Shown: one piece after another, positions 19,944 to 27,867 of the stretch
Layout of the letters: every line of letters starts with the position of its first letter
Position numbering within the stretch: the stretch's first letter is position 1
DNA from: Microbacterium sp. SA39
GTDB taxonomy: Bacteria; Actinomycetota; Actinomycetes; Actinomycetales; Microbacteriaceae
Length of the DNA: 64,000 bases
Direction of reading: 5' to 3'
NCBI RefSeq assembly: GCF_000967865.1
Contig: NZ_JXRU01000023.1
Location: 1 to 64,000, forward strand
The notes under the pieces: generated by a model
Seen by the model: the letters and a program-made list of their open reading frames with translations, nothing else
Database searches by the model: none
Told to the model about the DNA's origin: nothing
Position numbers and translations under genes: made by a program

Positions 19944-20001
19944 GCTGGATCACAAATGCCGCTGCGCGGCCCCGTTCGGCGGCATTTCTGATCCACCATG
20001 G
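19944..20001. repeat. Hairpin repeat copy 2, downstream of the DUF559 gene
   Basis: It begins GCTGGATCACAAATGC and ends GCATTTCTGATCCACCATGG. The arms TGGATCACAAATGC and GCATTTCTGATCCA pair at 13 of 14 positions. It could also serve as the transcription terminator of the gene, although no T-tract follows. Confidence 0.8.
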
Positions 20002-20032
20002 ATGCCGAGGCGCGGCGGCGGGCCGGGCCGGG

Positions 20033-20242
20033 TCAGTGTTCCTGGAAGCGCGGCCAATCGCTGCCGGGTGCCATGTGGGAGTGCAGTGCTCCCTTGGCGG
20101 ATGCCAGGTTCGGGTACGTGCCCGTGGCGGCATCCGATCCCGCCATCGTGACGACGTAGCCGTCCTCAGCATGGCGGATGCTGCCGACCACGCCGTTCTG
20201 TCCGTAGGCGACCCAGAGGGCCAGGGTCTTCGTGGTGCTCAT
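20033..20242 (-). CDS. Small conserved-looking protein of unknown function
   Basis: 69 residues with a good Shine-Dalgarno (AAGGAG, 7 bases before the ATG). No signal peptide or membrane segment is visible. It has a WVAYGQNGVVGSIRHAEDGYVVT segment that looks like a small beta-rich fold, and an aromatic/acidic tail (SDWPRFQEH). Function not recognised. The proper ribosome binding site and clean boundaries support a real gene. It reads in the same direction as the nitrate reductase gene, whose stop is about 100 bases before it, and is probably independent. Confidence 0.6.
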   Translation of the reverse strand: MSTTKTLALWVAYGQNGVVGSIRHAEDGYVVTMAGSDAATGTYPNLASAKGALHSHMAPGSDWPRFQEH

Positions 20243-20343
20243 CGTCGAACTCCTTCCACTGCCGTGACACGGCCGGTGACCGTGCTCGTGACGCTACGCC
20301 TCACGCCCCCGGAACACCAGGGCTTGACAGCGCGATTCCGCCA

Positions 20344-22482
20344 TCAGGCCGGTACGGCGGCCGGCAGGGCGTCGAGCAGAGGCGCGGGCACCGCGGTGAT
20401 GTCGACCAGCGCCCGCTTGAACTCCGGCATCGCGGAGCGCGGGTCCACCCTGTCGTCGGTCAGGAGGTTGGCGCTCCCGGCATCCGGGTAATGGAACGGC
20501 AGGAAGACGGTGTCGGGACGGATGTCGCGGGTCAGCTCGGCGCGTGCGGTCACGGCGCCGCGATCGTTGGTGATGCGGATGCCGTCGCCCTCGGCGATGC
20601 CGTGCCGGCGAGCCGTCGCGGGGTGCAGCTGCGCGATGAGCGCGGGCCGGGTGGCGGTGAGCTCGACGACGCGGCGGGTCTGCGTGCCGCTCTGATACTG
20701 CTCCAGCAGTCGGCCGGTGACGAGGTTGAGACGCTCGCCTTCTGCCACCTCGTGCTCCTCGGCACGCACCGCGACCAGCCGGGCGCGGCCGTCGGGGTGC
20801 GCGAAACGATCGGCGAACAGACGCGGCGTGCCGAGGCTGCCGACCGGGAACGGCCAGTGCGCCTCGATGCCGAGGTCGAGCAGGGCGTGGCTGAGACCGG
20901 AGTAGTCCGCGGGGCCACCGGCGGAGGCGCGGGCGAGCTCGTCGAACACCTCGGCGGGTTCGAGGCTCCACACCCCGGGGGCATCCAGCCGACGGGCCAG
21001 CTCGGCCATGATCCAGAGTTCGCTGCGGGCGCCGGCCGGCGGAGCGAGGGCTCGGCGTCGTCGCAGCACCCGCCCCTCCAGGTTGGTCATCGTGCCCTCC
21101 TCCTCGGCCCACTGCAGCACCGGCAGGACGATGTCGGCCATGCGCGCCGTCTCGGAGAGGAAGAAGTCCGACACGACCAGCAGGTCCAGCCGACCGAGCG
21201 CCGCCCTGACGGTGGCGACGTTCGGCGAAGACACGACGACGTTCGACCCGTGCACGAGCAGCGCCCGCACGCCGCCGGGAAGCCCCGCGCCCTGCAGCAG
21301 CTCGACAGCCGGAACCCCGGGCCCGGGGATATCGTCGGCATCCACTCCCCAGACAGCGGCGACGTGCGCGCGTGCCGCGGGATCGGTGATCTTGCGGTAC
21401 CCCGGCAGTTGATCGGCCTTCTGCCCGTGCTCTCGTCCGCCCTGTCCGTTGCCCTGTCCCGTGAGGGTGCCGTAGCCGGAACCCGGCGTGCCGGGGAGCC
21501 CCAAGAGGAGGGCGAGGTTGATCGCGGCGGTCGCCGTGTCGGTGCCGTCGACGTGCTGCTCCACTCCGCGCCCGGTGAGGATGTACGCCGAGTTCGAGCG
21601 GGCGAGCGCTCGGGCGAGATCGCGGATGCTGTGCGCCGGCACTCCCGTGACGGTCGCTGCCCGTTCGGGCCACCACGACGAGACGGACACGCGGAGCGCG
21701 TCGAACCCGGAGGTGCGCTGGGCCACGTACCCGGCGTCGAAGAGGCGCTCGGCGATGACCACGTGGATGAGCGCGAGCAGCAGGACGAGGTCGGTGCCGG
21801 GAACGGGCTGCAGGTGCGTGCCGCCGCCGTCGGCGCACAGGCGCGCTGTCGAGCTGCGCCGCGGATCCACGACGATCAGGCCGCCACGGGCCCGCGCCCC
21901 CTGGAGGTGCGAGACGAAGGGCGGCATCGTGTCGCCCACGTTCGTGCCGAGGAGCAGGATCGTCTCGGCCGTGTCGAGATCCGTCAGCGGGAACGGCAGC
22001 CCGCGGTCGATGCCGAACGAGCGGTTCGCCGCCGCTGCCGCGGACGACATGCAGAAGCGGCCGTTGTAGTCGATGCGAGAGGTGCGTAGCGCGATGCGGG
22101 CGAACTTGCCGAGCTGGTAGGCCTTCTCGTTCGTCAGGCCGCCGCCGCCGAAGACGCCGATCGCGTCGCGCCCGTGCTCTCCCGAGATCTCGGCCAGCCG
22201 GGCTGCGAGCAGGTCGAGGGTGGTGTCCCACTCGGAGGGATGCAGCTCGCCGTCGGCGCCGCGCACCAGCGGTGTCGTCAGGCGGCCGGTGTCGGCGAGG
22301 AGATCGGCGGAGGTCCAGCCCTTCTTGCACAGGCCCCCGCGGTTCGTGGGGAAGTCCCGCCCGGCGACACTGACCGGGAGCGGTCCGTCGGTGGTCGGCG
22401 TCAGCGACATCGCGCACTGGAGCGCGCAGTAGGGGCAGTGCGTGTCGGTCACGCCGCTGTCCGTCACGCCGTGGCCCGTCAT
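20344..22482 (-). CDS. nasA: Assimilatory nitrate reductase catalytic subunit (NasA/NarB-like molybdoprotein)
   Basis: 712 residues from the ATG overlapping the stop of the flavoprotein gene (ATGA). The N-terminus carries the [4Fe-4S] ligands C16, C19, C23 and C52 (CPYCALQC ... GLCKKG). A Mo-bis-MGD oxidoreductase body follows, with GRFCMSSAAAAANRSFG, and a C-terminal molydopterin-dinucleotide-binding domain begins at about residue 590. It reduces nitrate to nitrite in the cytoplasm. Unlike NasA of some bacteria it has no C-terminal BFD [2Fe-2S] domain; that domain is on the coupled flavoprotein instead. The context (NarK, MobA, MoeA) supports nitrate over formate as substrate. Confidence 0.88.
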   Translation of the reverse strand: MTGHGVTDSGVTDTHCPYCALQCAMSLTPTTDGPLPVSVAGRDFPTNRGGLCKKGWTSADLLADTGRLTTPLVRGADGELHPSEWDTTLDLLAARLAEISGEHGRDAIGVFGGGGLTNEKAYQLGKFARIALRTSRIDYNGRFCMSSAAAAANRSFGIDRGLPFPLTDLDTAETILLLGTNVGDTMPPFVSHLQGARARGGLIVVDPRRSSTARLCADGGGTHLQPVPGTDLVLLLALIHVVIAERLFDAGYVAQRTSGFDALRVSVSSWWPERAATVTGVPAHSIRDLARALARSNSAYILTGRGVEQHVDGTDTATAAINLALLLGLPGTPGSGYGTLTGQGNGQGGREHGQKADQLPGYRKITDPAARAHVAAVWGVDADDIPGPGVPAVELLQGAGLPGGVRALLVHGSNVVVSSPNVATVRAALGRLDLLVVSDFFLSETARMADIVLPVLQWAEEEGTMTNLEGRVLRRRRALAPPAGARSELWIMAELARRLDAPGVWSLEPAEVFDELARASAGGPADYSGLSHALLDLGIEAHWPFPVGSLGTPRLFADRFAHPDGRARLVAVRAEEHEVAEGERLNLVTGRLLEQYQSGTQTRRVVELTATRPALIAQLHPATARRHGIAEGDGIRITNDRGAVTARAELTRDIRPDTVFLPFHYPDAGSANLLTDDRVDPRSAMPEFKRALVDITAVPAPLLDALPAAVPA

Positions 22483-24029
22483 GCCGCCGCCGCCGCGTGG
22501 GCGTGGACGAGCTCCGCGATGCGGGCGCGGCATCCGCCGCAGCCGGTGCCGGCGCGTGTGCATCCGCCGACCTCGGCGACCGTCGCGCAGCCGTCGTCGA
22601 TCGCGTCCTCGACCTGCCCGACCGTCACGGCGTTGCAGATGCAGAGCGTCGCATCGCGTCCGCTTCCCGACACGGTCTCGTCGACGTCGTCGAGACGAAG
22701 CAGCAGGGATCGATCGGCGGGCAGCTCGCCGCCGCGCAGGTAGAGCACGCTCAGTTCGGCCGCGGCCCGCGGCATCCCGACGGCGACGAATCCGGTGAGC
22801 ACGCCGTCGCGCGTCGCCATCTTCACGTACGTGCCGTGCTGAGGGTCGGCCCAGACCGCGATGCCCGGAGCATCCTCACCGGCCGGGACGGGAGCGAACG
22901 GGTCCGCCGAAACATCACCGGCCGACACGAGGTCGACGAGCTCGCCCTTCAAGACCACGACGCCGGGCTGATCCTCGCGGAACGTCTCGCGCTCTTCGCT
23001 GACCTCGAGACCCGCCTCGATCTCCGCGCTGATCTCCGCCGCCAGCCACGCGGCCTGCCGCCATCCCGGGCCGACGAGTCCGTTCGGTCCGCCGGGCACG
23101 TGCTTCTCGTGCAGATAGAGCTCCGGATCGGCGAGGTGGGCGCAGTCGCCGATGGCGTGGATGAGCGGATCGGTCCACGAGCGCAGGGCGCCGTCGACGA
23201 GCACGCCGTTCCCGACGCGGAGTCCCGCATCCTCGGCGAGCTCGGTGCGCGCGCGGACCCCGCACGACAGCACGAGCAGGTCGCCCTCGATGTGCTTGGC
23301 ATCGGAGCTGACGAGCGCGCGGAACCGGCGCTCGCCGTGCTCGTCCTCCCGGATGATCACGCCTTCGGCCCGCGTGTGCGGCACGAGCACGACACCGGCG
23401 GAGGCGAGCGCCCCGGACAGGACGGATGCCGCGCCGCGATCCAGCTGACGCGGCATCGGGATCGGTCCGAAGTGCGCGACCGCCGGGGTCGCCCCCGCGT
23501 CGGCGAGGAGCATCGCGAGCTCGATCCCGAGCACGCCGGCGCCGAGCACGACCACGCGTCCACCGCGCTCGACGACGTCGCGCACCTGCGCGGCATCCGA
23601 CAGATCGCGCAGCACGCACACGCCGGAGGTCAGGCGCGTGTCGAGGCCGGTCTCGTCGGGCCCGAGGTCGTGCAGCCCGTCCAGCGTCGGGATGATCGGT
23701 CGCGCACCGGTCGCGAGCACGAGCCGGTCGTAGCCCACGGTCGACCCGTCGTCGAGCACGACCTGCTGCGCCGCCCGGTCGACCCGTTCCGCCCGGGCTC
23801 CGAGGCGCAGGTCGACTCCCGGCAGGGTCTCGGCCGTGGCGAGCGTGAGCTCGGAAGCCGCGACCTCGCCGACCGCGTACTCGCCGATCAGCACGCGGTT
23901 GTACGGGTCGGCGGTCTCGGCGCCGACCACCGTCACGCTCGCCCGGCCGCTCGTCACGAGGGGAAGCAGCTCCTCGGCGAAGCGGATGCCGACCGGACCG
24001 GCACCGACGACGACGACCCGCACAGTCAT
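22479..24029 (-). CDS. FAD-dependent NAD(P)H oxidoreductase with C-terminal BFD-like [2Fe-2S] domain (nitrate reductase electron-transfer subunit)
   Basis: 516 residues. Residues 1-400 are a NirB-like pyridine-nucleotide-disulphide oxidoreductase: FAD site VVVVGAGPVGIRFAEEL, NAD site VVVLGAGVLGIELAML, and AIGDCAHL. Residues about 463-505 are a BFD-like [2Fe-2S] domain with ligands C463, C465, C497 and C500 (CIC ... CGGC; 31 residues between pairs). The sirohaem/[4Fe-4S] nitrite-reductase half of NirB is absent, so this is not a nitrite reductase. It most likely passes electrons from NAD(P)H to the NasA-like protein, whose start overlaps its stop. Its own start overlaps the narK stop by one base (TGATG). 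Confidence 0.85.
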   Translation of the reverse strand: MTVRVVVVGAGPVGIRFAEELLPLVTSGRASVTVVGAETADPYNRVLIGEYAVGEVAASELTLATAETLPGVDLRLGARAERVDRAAQQVVLDDGSTVGYDRLVLATGARPIIPTLDGLHDLGPDETGLDTRLTSGVCVLRDLSDAAQVRDVVERGGRVVVLGAGVLGIELAMLLADAGATPAVAHFGPIPMPRQLDRGAASVLSGALASAGVVLVPHTRAEGVIIREDEHGERRFRALVSSDAKHIEGDLLVLSCGVRARTELAEDAGLRVGNGVLVDGALRSWTDPLIHAIGDCAHLADPELYLHEKHVPGGPNGLVGPGWRQAAWLAAEISAEIEAGLEVSEERETFREDQPGVVVLKGELVDLVSAGDVSADPFAPVPAGEDAPGIAVWADPQHGTYVKMATRDGVLTGFVAVGMPRAAAELSVLYLRGGELPADRSLLLRLDDVDETVSGSGRDATLCICNAVTVGQVEDAIDDGCATVAEVGGCTRAGTGCGGCRARIAELVHAHAAAAA

Positions 24030-25417
24030 CAGATCCGGTGTCCGGCGAGGGAGGTGCGGGGCATCGCGTAGACGAGCACCGTGATGGTCAGGAGCACGAT
24101 GTACGCGCCGACGAAGCCGGCGAAGGCCGGAGCGTAGGACCCTGTCGCGTTCTGCGCCGCGGCGAGCACCTGCGGGATGACGAACCCGCCGTAGGCGCCG
24201 ATCGCCGAGATCAGCCCCAGCGCGGCGGCGGCCTTGCGCTGGGTGCTCACGGTCATCGGGTCGCCGGCCGTGGCAGCGCCGCGTGCCGCGAACACGTTCG
24301 GGATCATCCGGTACGTCGAGCCGTTGCCGAGCCCGGCCGCGACGAACAGCAGCAGGAAGCATCCGAGGAACACCGCGAAGCTGTCGGTATCGAGCGTGAG
24401 CAGCAGCGAGAGTGCTCCGGCGATCATCAGGCAGAACGCGACGATCGTCATCCGCGCGCCGCCGAAACGGTCGGCGAGCTTCCCGCCGTAGGGTCGGGCG
24501 AGCGAGCCGACGAGGGCGCCGAGGAACGCGAGCGTGAGCGACGCGCTGCCGATCTGGAACGTGGAGTACTCGGGGAAGCTGTCGGCCATGAGCTTGGGGA
24601 ACACGCTGGCGAATCCGATGAACGATCCGAAGGTGCCGATGTACAGCAGGGACAGCACCCAGAGGTGCGGTTCGCGGAGCGCCGCCGCAGCGCCGGCGAA
24701 GTCGGCCTTCGCCGACGACAGGTTGTCCATGTAGCGCCAGGCGCCCCACGCTGCGAGCAGGATCAGCGGGATCCACATCCATCCGGCGAACGACAGGTTG
24801 AAGGTGACCGCGGCGGTGAGCGAGACGACGATCGGCACGGCGAGCTGCGCGACTGAGGTGCCGAGGTTGCCGCCGGCCGCGTTGAGGCCGAGCGCCCAGC
24901 CCTTCTCCTTCTGCGGGAAGAAGTAGGTGATGTTCGACATGGAGCTGGCGAAGTTGCCGCCGCCGAAGCCGGCGAGGGCCGCCACCAGCAGCATGATGCC
25001 GAACGGGGTCTCGGGGTTCTGCACCACGACACCGAGGAGCACGGCCGGTATCAGCAGCAGCAGCACCGAGACGATCGTCCAGTTGCGACCGCCGAACTTG
25101 GCGACGAGGAACGTGTACGGGAAGCGCAGGGTCGCACCGACGAGGCTCGGCAGCGAGATCAGCCAGAAGGATTCGCTGGTCGAGAGCGTGAACCCGGCGG
25201 CGGGGAGCAGCACCACGACGATGCTCCACAGTTGCCACACGATGAAGCCGAGGAACTCGGCGAAGATCGACCAGCCGAGGTTGCGGCGGGCGATCGCACG
25301 GCCCTCCGCGGCCCAGAAGACGGCGTCCTCGGGATTCCAGCCGTGGATCCAGCTGCCGTCACGGGTGAGGGTGGTGGCCGAGGCGTCGACCCTGGTGTTT
25401 CCGACTGTCTGAGACAT
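24029..25417 (-). CDS. narK: Nitrate/nitrite MFS transporter
   Basis: 462 residues, about twelve TM segments. The glycine-rich NNP-family signature appears as GFGGGNFASSMSNITYFFPQKEKGWALGLNAAGGNLG. It imports nitrate and/or exports nitrite across the cytoplasmic membrane. The N-terminus has a soluble ~45-residue extension with WNPEDAVFW, common in actinobacterial NarK. It is the first gene of the narK - flavoprotein - nasA transcript, with one- and four-base overlaps. It starts behind a CAGGAG-type Shine-Dalgarno. Confidence 0.93.
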   Translation of the reverse strand: MSQTVGNTRVDASATTLTRDGSWIHGWNPEDAVFWAAEGRAIARRNLGWSIFAEFLGFIVWQLWSIVVVLLPAAGFTLSTSESFWLISLPSLVGATLRFPYTFLVAKFGGRNWTIVSVLLLLIPAVLLGVVVQNPETPFGIMLLVAALAGFGGGNFASSMSNITYFFPQKEKGWALGLNAAGGNLGTSVAQLAVPIVVSLTAAVTFNLSFAGWMWIPLILLAAWGAWRYMDNLSSAKADFAGAAAALREPHLWVLSLLYIGTFGSFIGFASVFPKLMADSFPEYSTFQIGSASLTLAFLGALVGSLARPYGGKLADRFGGARMTIVAFCLMIAGALSLLLTLDTDSFAVFLGCFLLLFVAAGLGNGSTYRMIPNVFAARGAATAGDPMTVSTQRKAAAALGLISAIGAYGGFVIPQVLAAAQNATGSYAPAFAGFVGAYIVLLTITVLVYAMPRTSLAGHRI

Positions 25418-25490
25418 CGCGGCTCCTGGAGTTCGAGAGGAAGAATGCTCCGAACCTAGGGGTCGCGTATTTCCCGGCCGCTCTCCGGCG

Positions 25491-25506
25491 ATTTCGGGAT
25501 GATGAC
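25491..25506 (-). promoter_or_regulatory. Possible GlnR-like half-site pair upstream of narK
   Basis: On the minus strand the sequence is GTCATCATCCCGAAAT, that is GTCAT-N6-GAAAT, which loosely follows the actinobacterial GlnR pattern GTNAC-N6-GAAAC. It lies about 75-90 bases upstream of the narK start; a TAGGTT -10 candidate is at 25458-25453. GlnR control of nitrate genes is known in several actinobacteria, but the match is imperfect. Confidence 0.25.
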
Positions 25507-25574
25507 GTTTGCATCACATCGGCGAGACCCCCCATGAGAGGTCGCCGTGATCGAGGGGTGATCGACGCGGTGCG

Positions 25575-25856
25575 TCAGCCCTGATCGGCGGTGCGCCAGC
25601 CCGCGGCGAGGTCGCTGATCGCGGCTGCCGAGGCTGCAGATGCGTCGGGCGTACCGCCTGCGCGTCCTGCGGCGAGCCCGGCAAGGTACGCGCTCAGTGG
25701 TGCGGCCGGGCGGGCCACGCCGTGGGCGACATCGCGGGCGAGATCGAGGATGAGCGCCACGTCGACGTCGGAGCGCTCGAGGCCGAGCCGGGCGCACACG
25801 GCCGCGGTCCATTCCTCGAGGGCTTCGACAGGGAGATGCCGCGGCTGTTCCGTCAT
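25575..25856 (-). CDS. DUF6457 protein, molybdopterin-gene associated
   Basis: 93 residues from the ATG that overlaps the mobA stop (ATGA). The pattern EEWTAAVCARLGL ... ILDLARDVAHGVARPAAPLSAYLAGLAAGRAGG matches small helical proteins (DUF6457) that often sit next to or are fused to MobA in actinobacteria. An adaptor or chaperone role in molybdenum cofactor delivery is a guess from context. It ends a moeA-mobA-DUF6457 unit that reads toward the nitrate genes. Confidence 0.75.
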   Translation of the reverse strand: MTEQPRHLPVEALEEWTAAVCARLGLERSDVDVALILDLARDVAHGVARPAAPLSAYLAGLAAGRAGGTPDASAASAAAISDLAAGWRTADQG

Positions 25857-26503
25857 GTCTGCTCCTGATCCGTGGGACTCGTCGGCGAGGCGCGACGCGC
25901 TCTCGCACGTTCCAGATCGTCCCATGTGTCGACATCCGCCGCCAGGTCGCCGGCAGTCACGAGTTCGAGGCGAAGCCCGGCCACGAGCGAGCGGATCGAG
26001 GCGTCGCGCCCGGAATTCGGCATCCGACCGAGGGCGGCGCGCAGCGCGGCCGTGCGGTACCGGCCGATCAGCCACTGGGCGCGTCCGGCCGTGTCGGCGA
26101 GGCAGACGCCGTCGGCGTCGTCGAGCGGATGCTGTCGCAACAGGGCGACCGCCTCCTCGGCGCGGGGCGTGTCGGCGGCCACGATGCAGACCTCGTCGCG
26201 CTCCACCAGGGCCAGGCCCGCGGCGATCGCGGCCACGGGCCCGCCGAACGCGGGCGTCTCGCGCGCCCAGATGATCTCGGCGCTGCCGGTGTCGGCGTTC
26301 CCGATATCAGCACTGACGGATGCCGCTGGGCCGACCACGACGATCGAATCGCACCACGCGACCGACCGCACCGCGTGGTCGAGCAGGGTCGCTCCGTCGA
26401 CGACGAGCTGCGGCTTGTCGACGCCGCCCAGCCGCGTGGCCCGGCCGCCCGCGAGGATGATCGCGGCAGTCGGAGACCCAGCGGGCTTGGCGAGGTCCGT
26501 CAT
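25853..26503 (-). CDS. mobA: Molybdenum cofactor guanylyltransferase (NTP transferase)
   Basis: 216 residues from the ATG overlapping the moeA stop (ATGA). The nucleotidyltransferase P-loop-like motif is AIILAGGRATRLGGVDKPQLVV, with CIVAADTPRAEE as the metal-binding stretch. It adds GMP to Mo-molybdopterin to make the bis-MGD form needed by NasA-type nitrate reductases, which fits the neighbourhood. A longer frame to 26710 exists but only mirrors moeA. Confidence 0.9.
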   Translation of the reverse strand: MTDLAKPAGSPTAAIILAGGRATRLGGVDKPQLVVDGATLLDHAVRSVAWCDSIVVVGPAASVSADIGNADTGSAEIIWARETPAFGGPVAAIAAGLALVERDEVCIVAADTPRAEEAVALLRQHPLDDADGVCLADTAGRAQWLIGRYRTAALRAALGRMPNSGRDASIRSLVAGLRLELVTAGDLAADVDTWDDLERARARRASPTSPTDQEQT

Positions 26504-27768
26504 GACAGCATCACGACATCGACGAGGTCTCCGGCGTGCACCGTCGACACGTCCTCCGGCACGACCACGTACGCCTCTGCGCGTGCCAGACCCGCGGCCA
26601 GATGTGAGCCCGATCCGCCGGCCGTGGCGGGCTGAACCGACCAGCGCGACGGATCGTCGCGGTCGATGCGCGCGGGCACGAACTGCCGCCGCCCCTCCTT
26701 CGAGCGCCACCCGGTAGCCGCGGGCAGCCGGAGCACGGGAGGATGCAGCGCGGAACGCCCCTGCAGCGCAAGCAGCGCCGGCCGCACGAAGGCCTCGAAC
26801 GACATCGCGACGCTCACCGGGTTTCCCGGTAGGCCGAAGACGAGGGCACCGCCCACGCGCCCGAACGCCTGCGGCTCGCCCGGCTGCATCGCGACCGAGA
26901 CGAACGAGATTCGGTCGCCCAGTACGCTGCGGACGACCTCGTACGCTCCGGCGCTGACGCCGCCCGACGTCACGACGACGTCTGCTCCGAGATCCTCCGT
27001 CGCGTGGACGAGGGCTGCCGAGAACGCGGCGTCGTCGTCGCGGACGGTGGTCACCGACACCACGTCGGCACCCGCCTGGCGGCAGGAGCTCGCGAGCAGG
27101 ATCGAGTTCGATTCCGGGATCTGCCCCCGAGTGAAGTCTCCGCCGGTGGGGGCGAGCTCACTGCCGGTGGAGATGACGGCGACGCGCGGGTTCCGGTGCA
27201 CCTGGACCCGATCCACTCCGGATGCCGCGAACGCCGCCGCCTGAAGGGGGCCGACGACGGTGCCCGCGGGTGCGACCTCGGCCCCGGCGCGCACGTCTTC
27301 GCCGCGGCGGCGGATGTGCGCGCCCTCGCTCCGCGGCCGGGCGGTCACGACGACAGCGGTGGCGGATGCCGCGAAGCCGCCACGAGCGTCCTCGACGGGG
27401 ATCACGGCGCTCGCCGCCGTGGGGACGGGCGCACCCGTCATGATCCGCGCGGCCTCACCGGGCGCGAGAGGCGGGTCGACGGGCGAGCCGGCGGGGATGT
27501 CGGCGACGACGCGCAGGGTGACGGGGCGTTCCGCATCGGCATCCGCGACGTCGGCGTGACGCACGGCGAAGCCATCCATCGCCGAATTGTCGAACAGCGG
27601 CACGTCGACGCGTGCGAGCACGGGGGCCGCGAGTGTGCGGCCGACGGCGTCGGCGAGCAGGACGCTCTCGGCGGGCGACGCGGAGGTCGCCGCGAGGATC
27701 ACCGCGAGATGCTCCTCGACCGTGCGGCGCGTCGACCCCGCGCCGGACGTGGGGGAGTCGGGGCGCAT
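26500..27768 (-). CDS. moeA: Molybdopterin molybdenumtransferase
   Basis: 422 residues, the usual MoeA length. Recognisable segments are DVPLFDNSAMDGFAVRHAD, GRGEDVRAG-type RRRGEDVRAG, the MPT-binding VISTGSELAPTG with GQIPESNS, VVTSGGVSAGAYE, and LVFGLPGNPVSVAMSFEAFVRPALL. It inserts molybdate into adenylated molybdopterin. First gene of the moeA-mobA-DUF6457 unit. TACGCT (27780-27775) lies 6 bases before the ATG and no Shine-Dalgarno is seen, so the message is probably leaderless. Confidence 0.95.
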   Translation of the reverse strand: MRPDSPTSGAGSTRRTVEEHLAVILAATSASPAESVLLADAVGRTLAAPVLARVDVPLFDNSAMDGFAVRHADVADADAERPVTLRVVADIPAGSPVDPPLAPGEAARIMTGAPVPTAASAVIPVEDARGGFAASATAVVVTARPRSEGAHIRRRGEDVRAGAEVAPAGTVVGPLQAAAFAASGVDRVQVHRNPRVAVISTGSELAPTGGDFTRGQIPESNSILLASSCRQAGADVVSVTTVRDDDAAFSAALVHATEDLGADVVVTSGGVSAGAYEVVRSVLGDRISFVSVAMQPGEPQAFGRVGGALVFGLPGNPVSVAMSFEAFVRPALLALQGRSALHPPVLRLPAATGWRSKEGRRQFVPARIDRDDPSRWSVQPATAGGSGSHLAAGLARAEAYVVVPEDVSTVHAGDLVDVVMLS

Positions 27769-27867
27769 GGATTCAGCGTACGCCGGGCCGCCGCTCCACC
27801 CGGCGGGTCGCCGTGTCGTGTGTCGCGAGATTGCAGCGCGACGATGAGACGGCGGCCCTCCACACGT

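Noticed and set aside
18838-20001. Composite transposon or insertion sequence around the DUF559 gene
   Set aside because: The flanking elements are direct, not inverted, copies; no transposase domain and no target-site duplication could be seen. Kept as a repeat-nuclease association instead.
20294-22417. Minus-strand open frame of about 700 codons overlapping nasA in another frame
   Set aside because: Its product is an Arg/Pro-rich low-complexity shadow; the molybdoprotein frame has the cysteine ligands and family motifs.
22479-24029. Nitrite reductase NirB
   Set aside because: The flavin and BFD-like parts match, but the sirohaem/[4Fe-4S] nitrite reductase domains are absent; the protein is only 516 residues.
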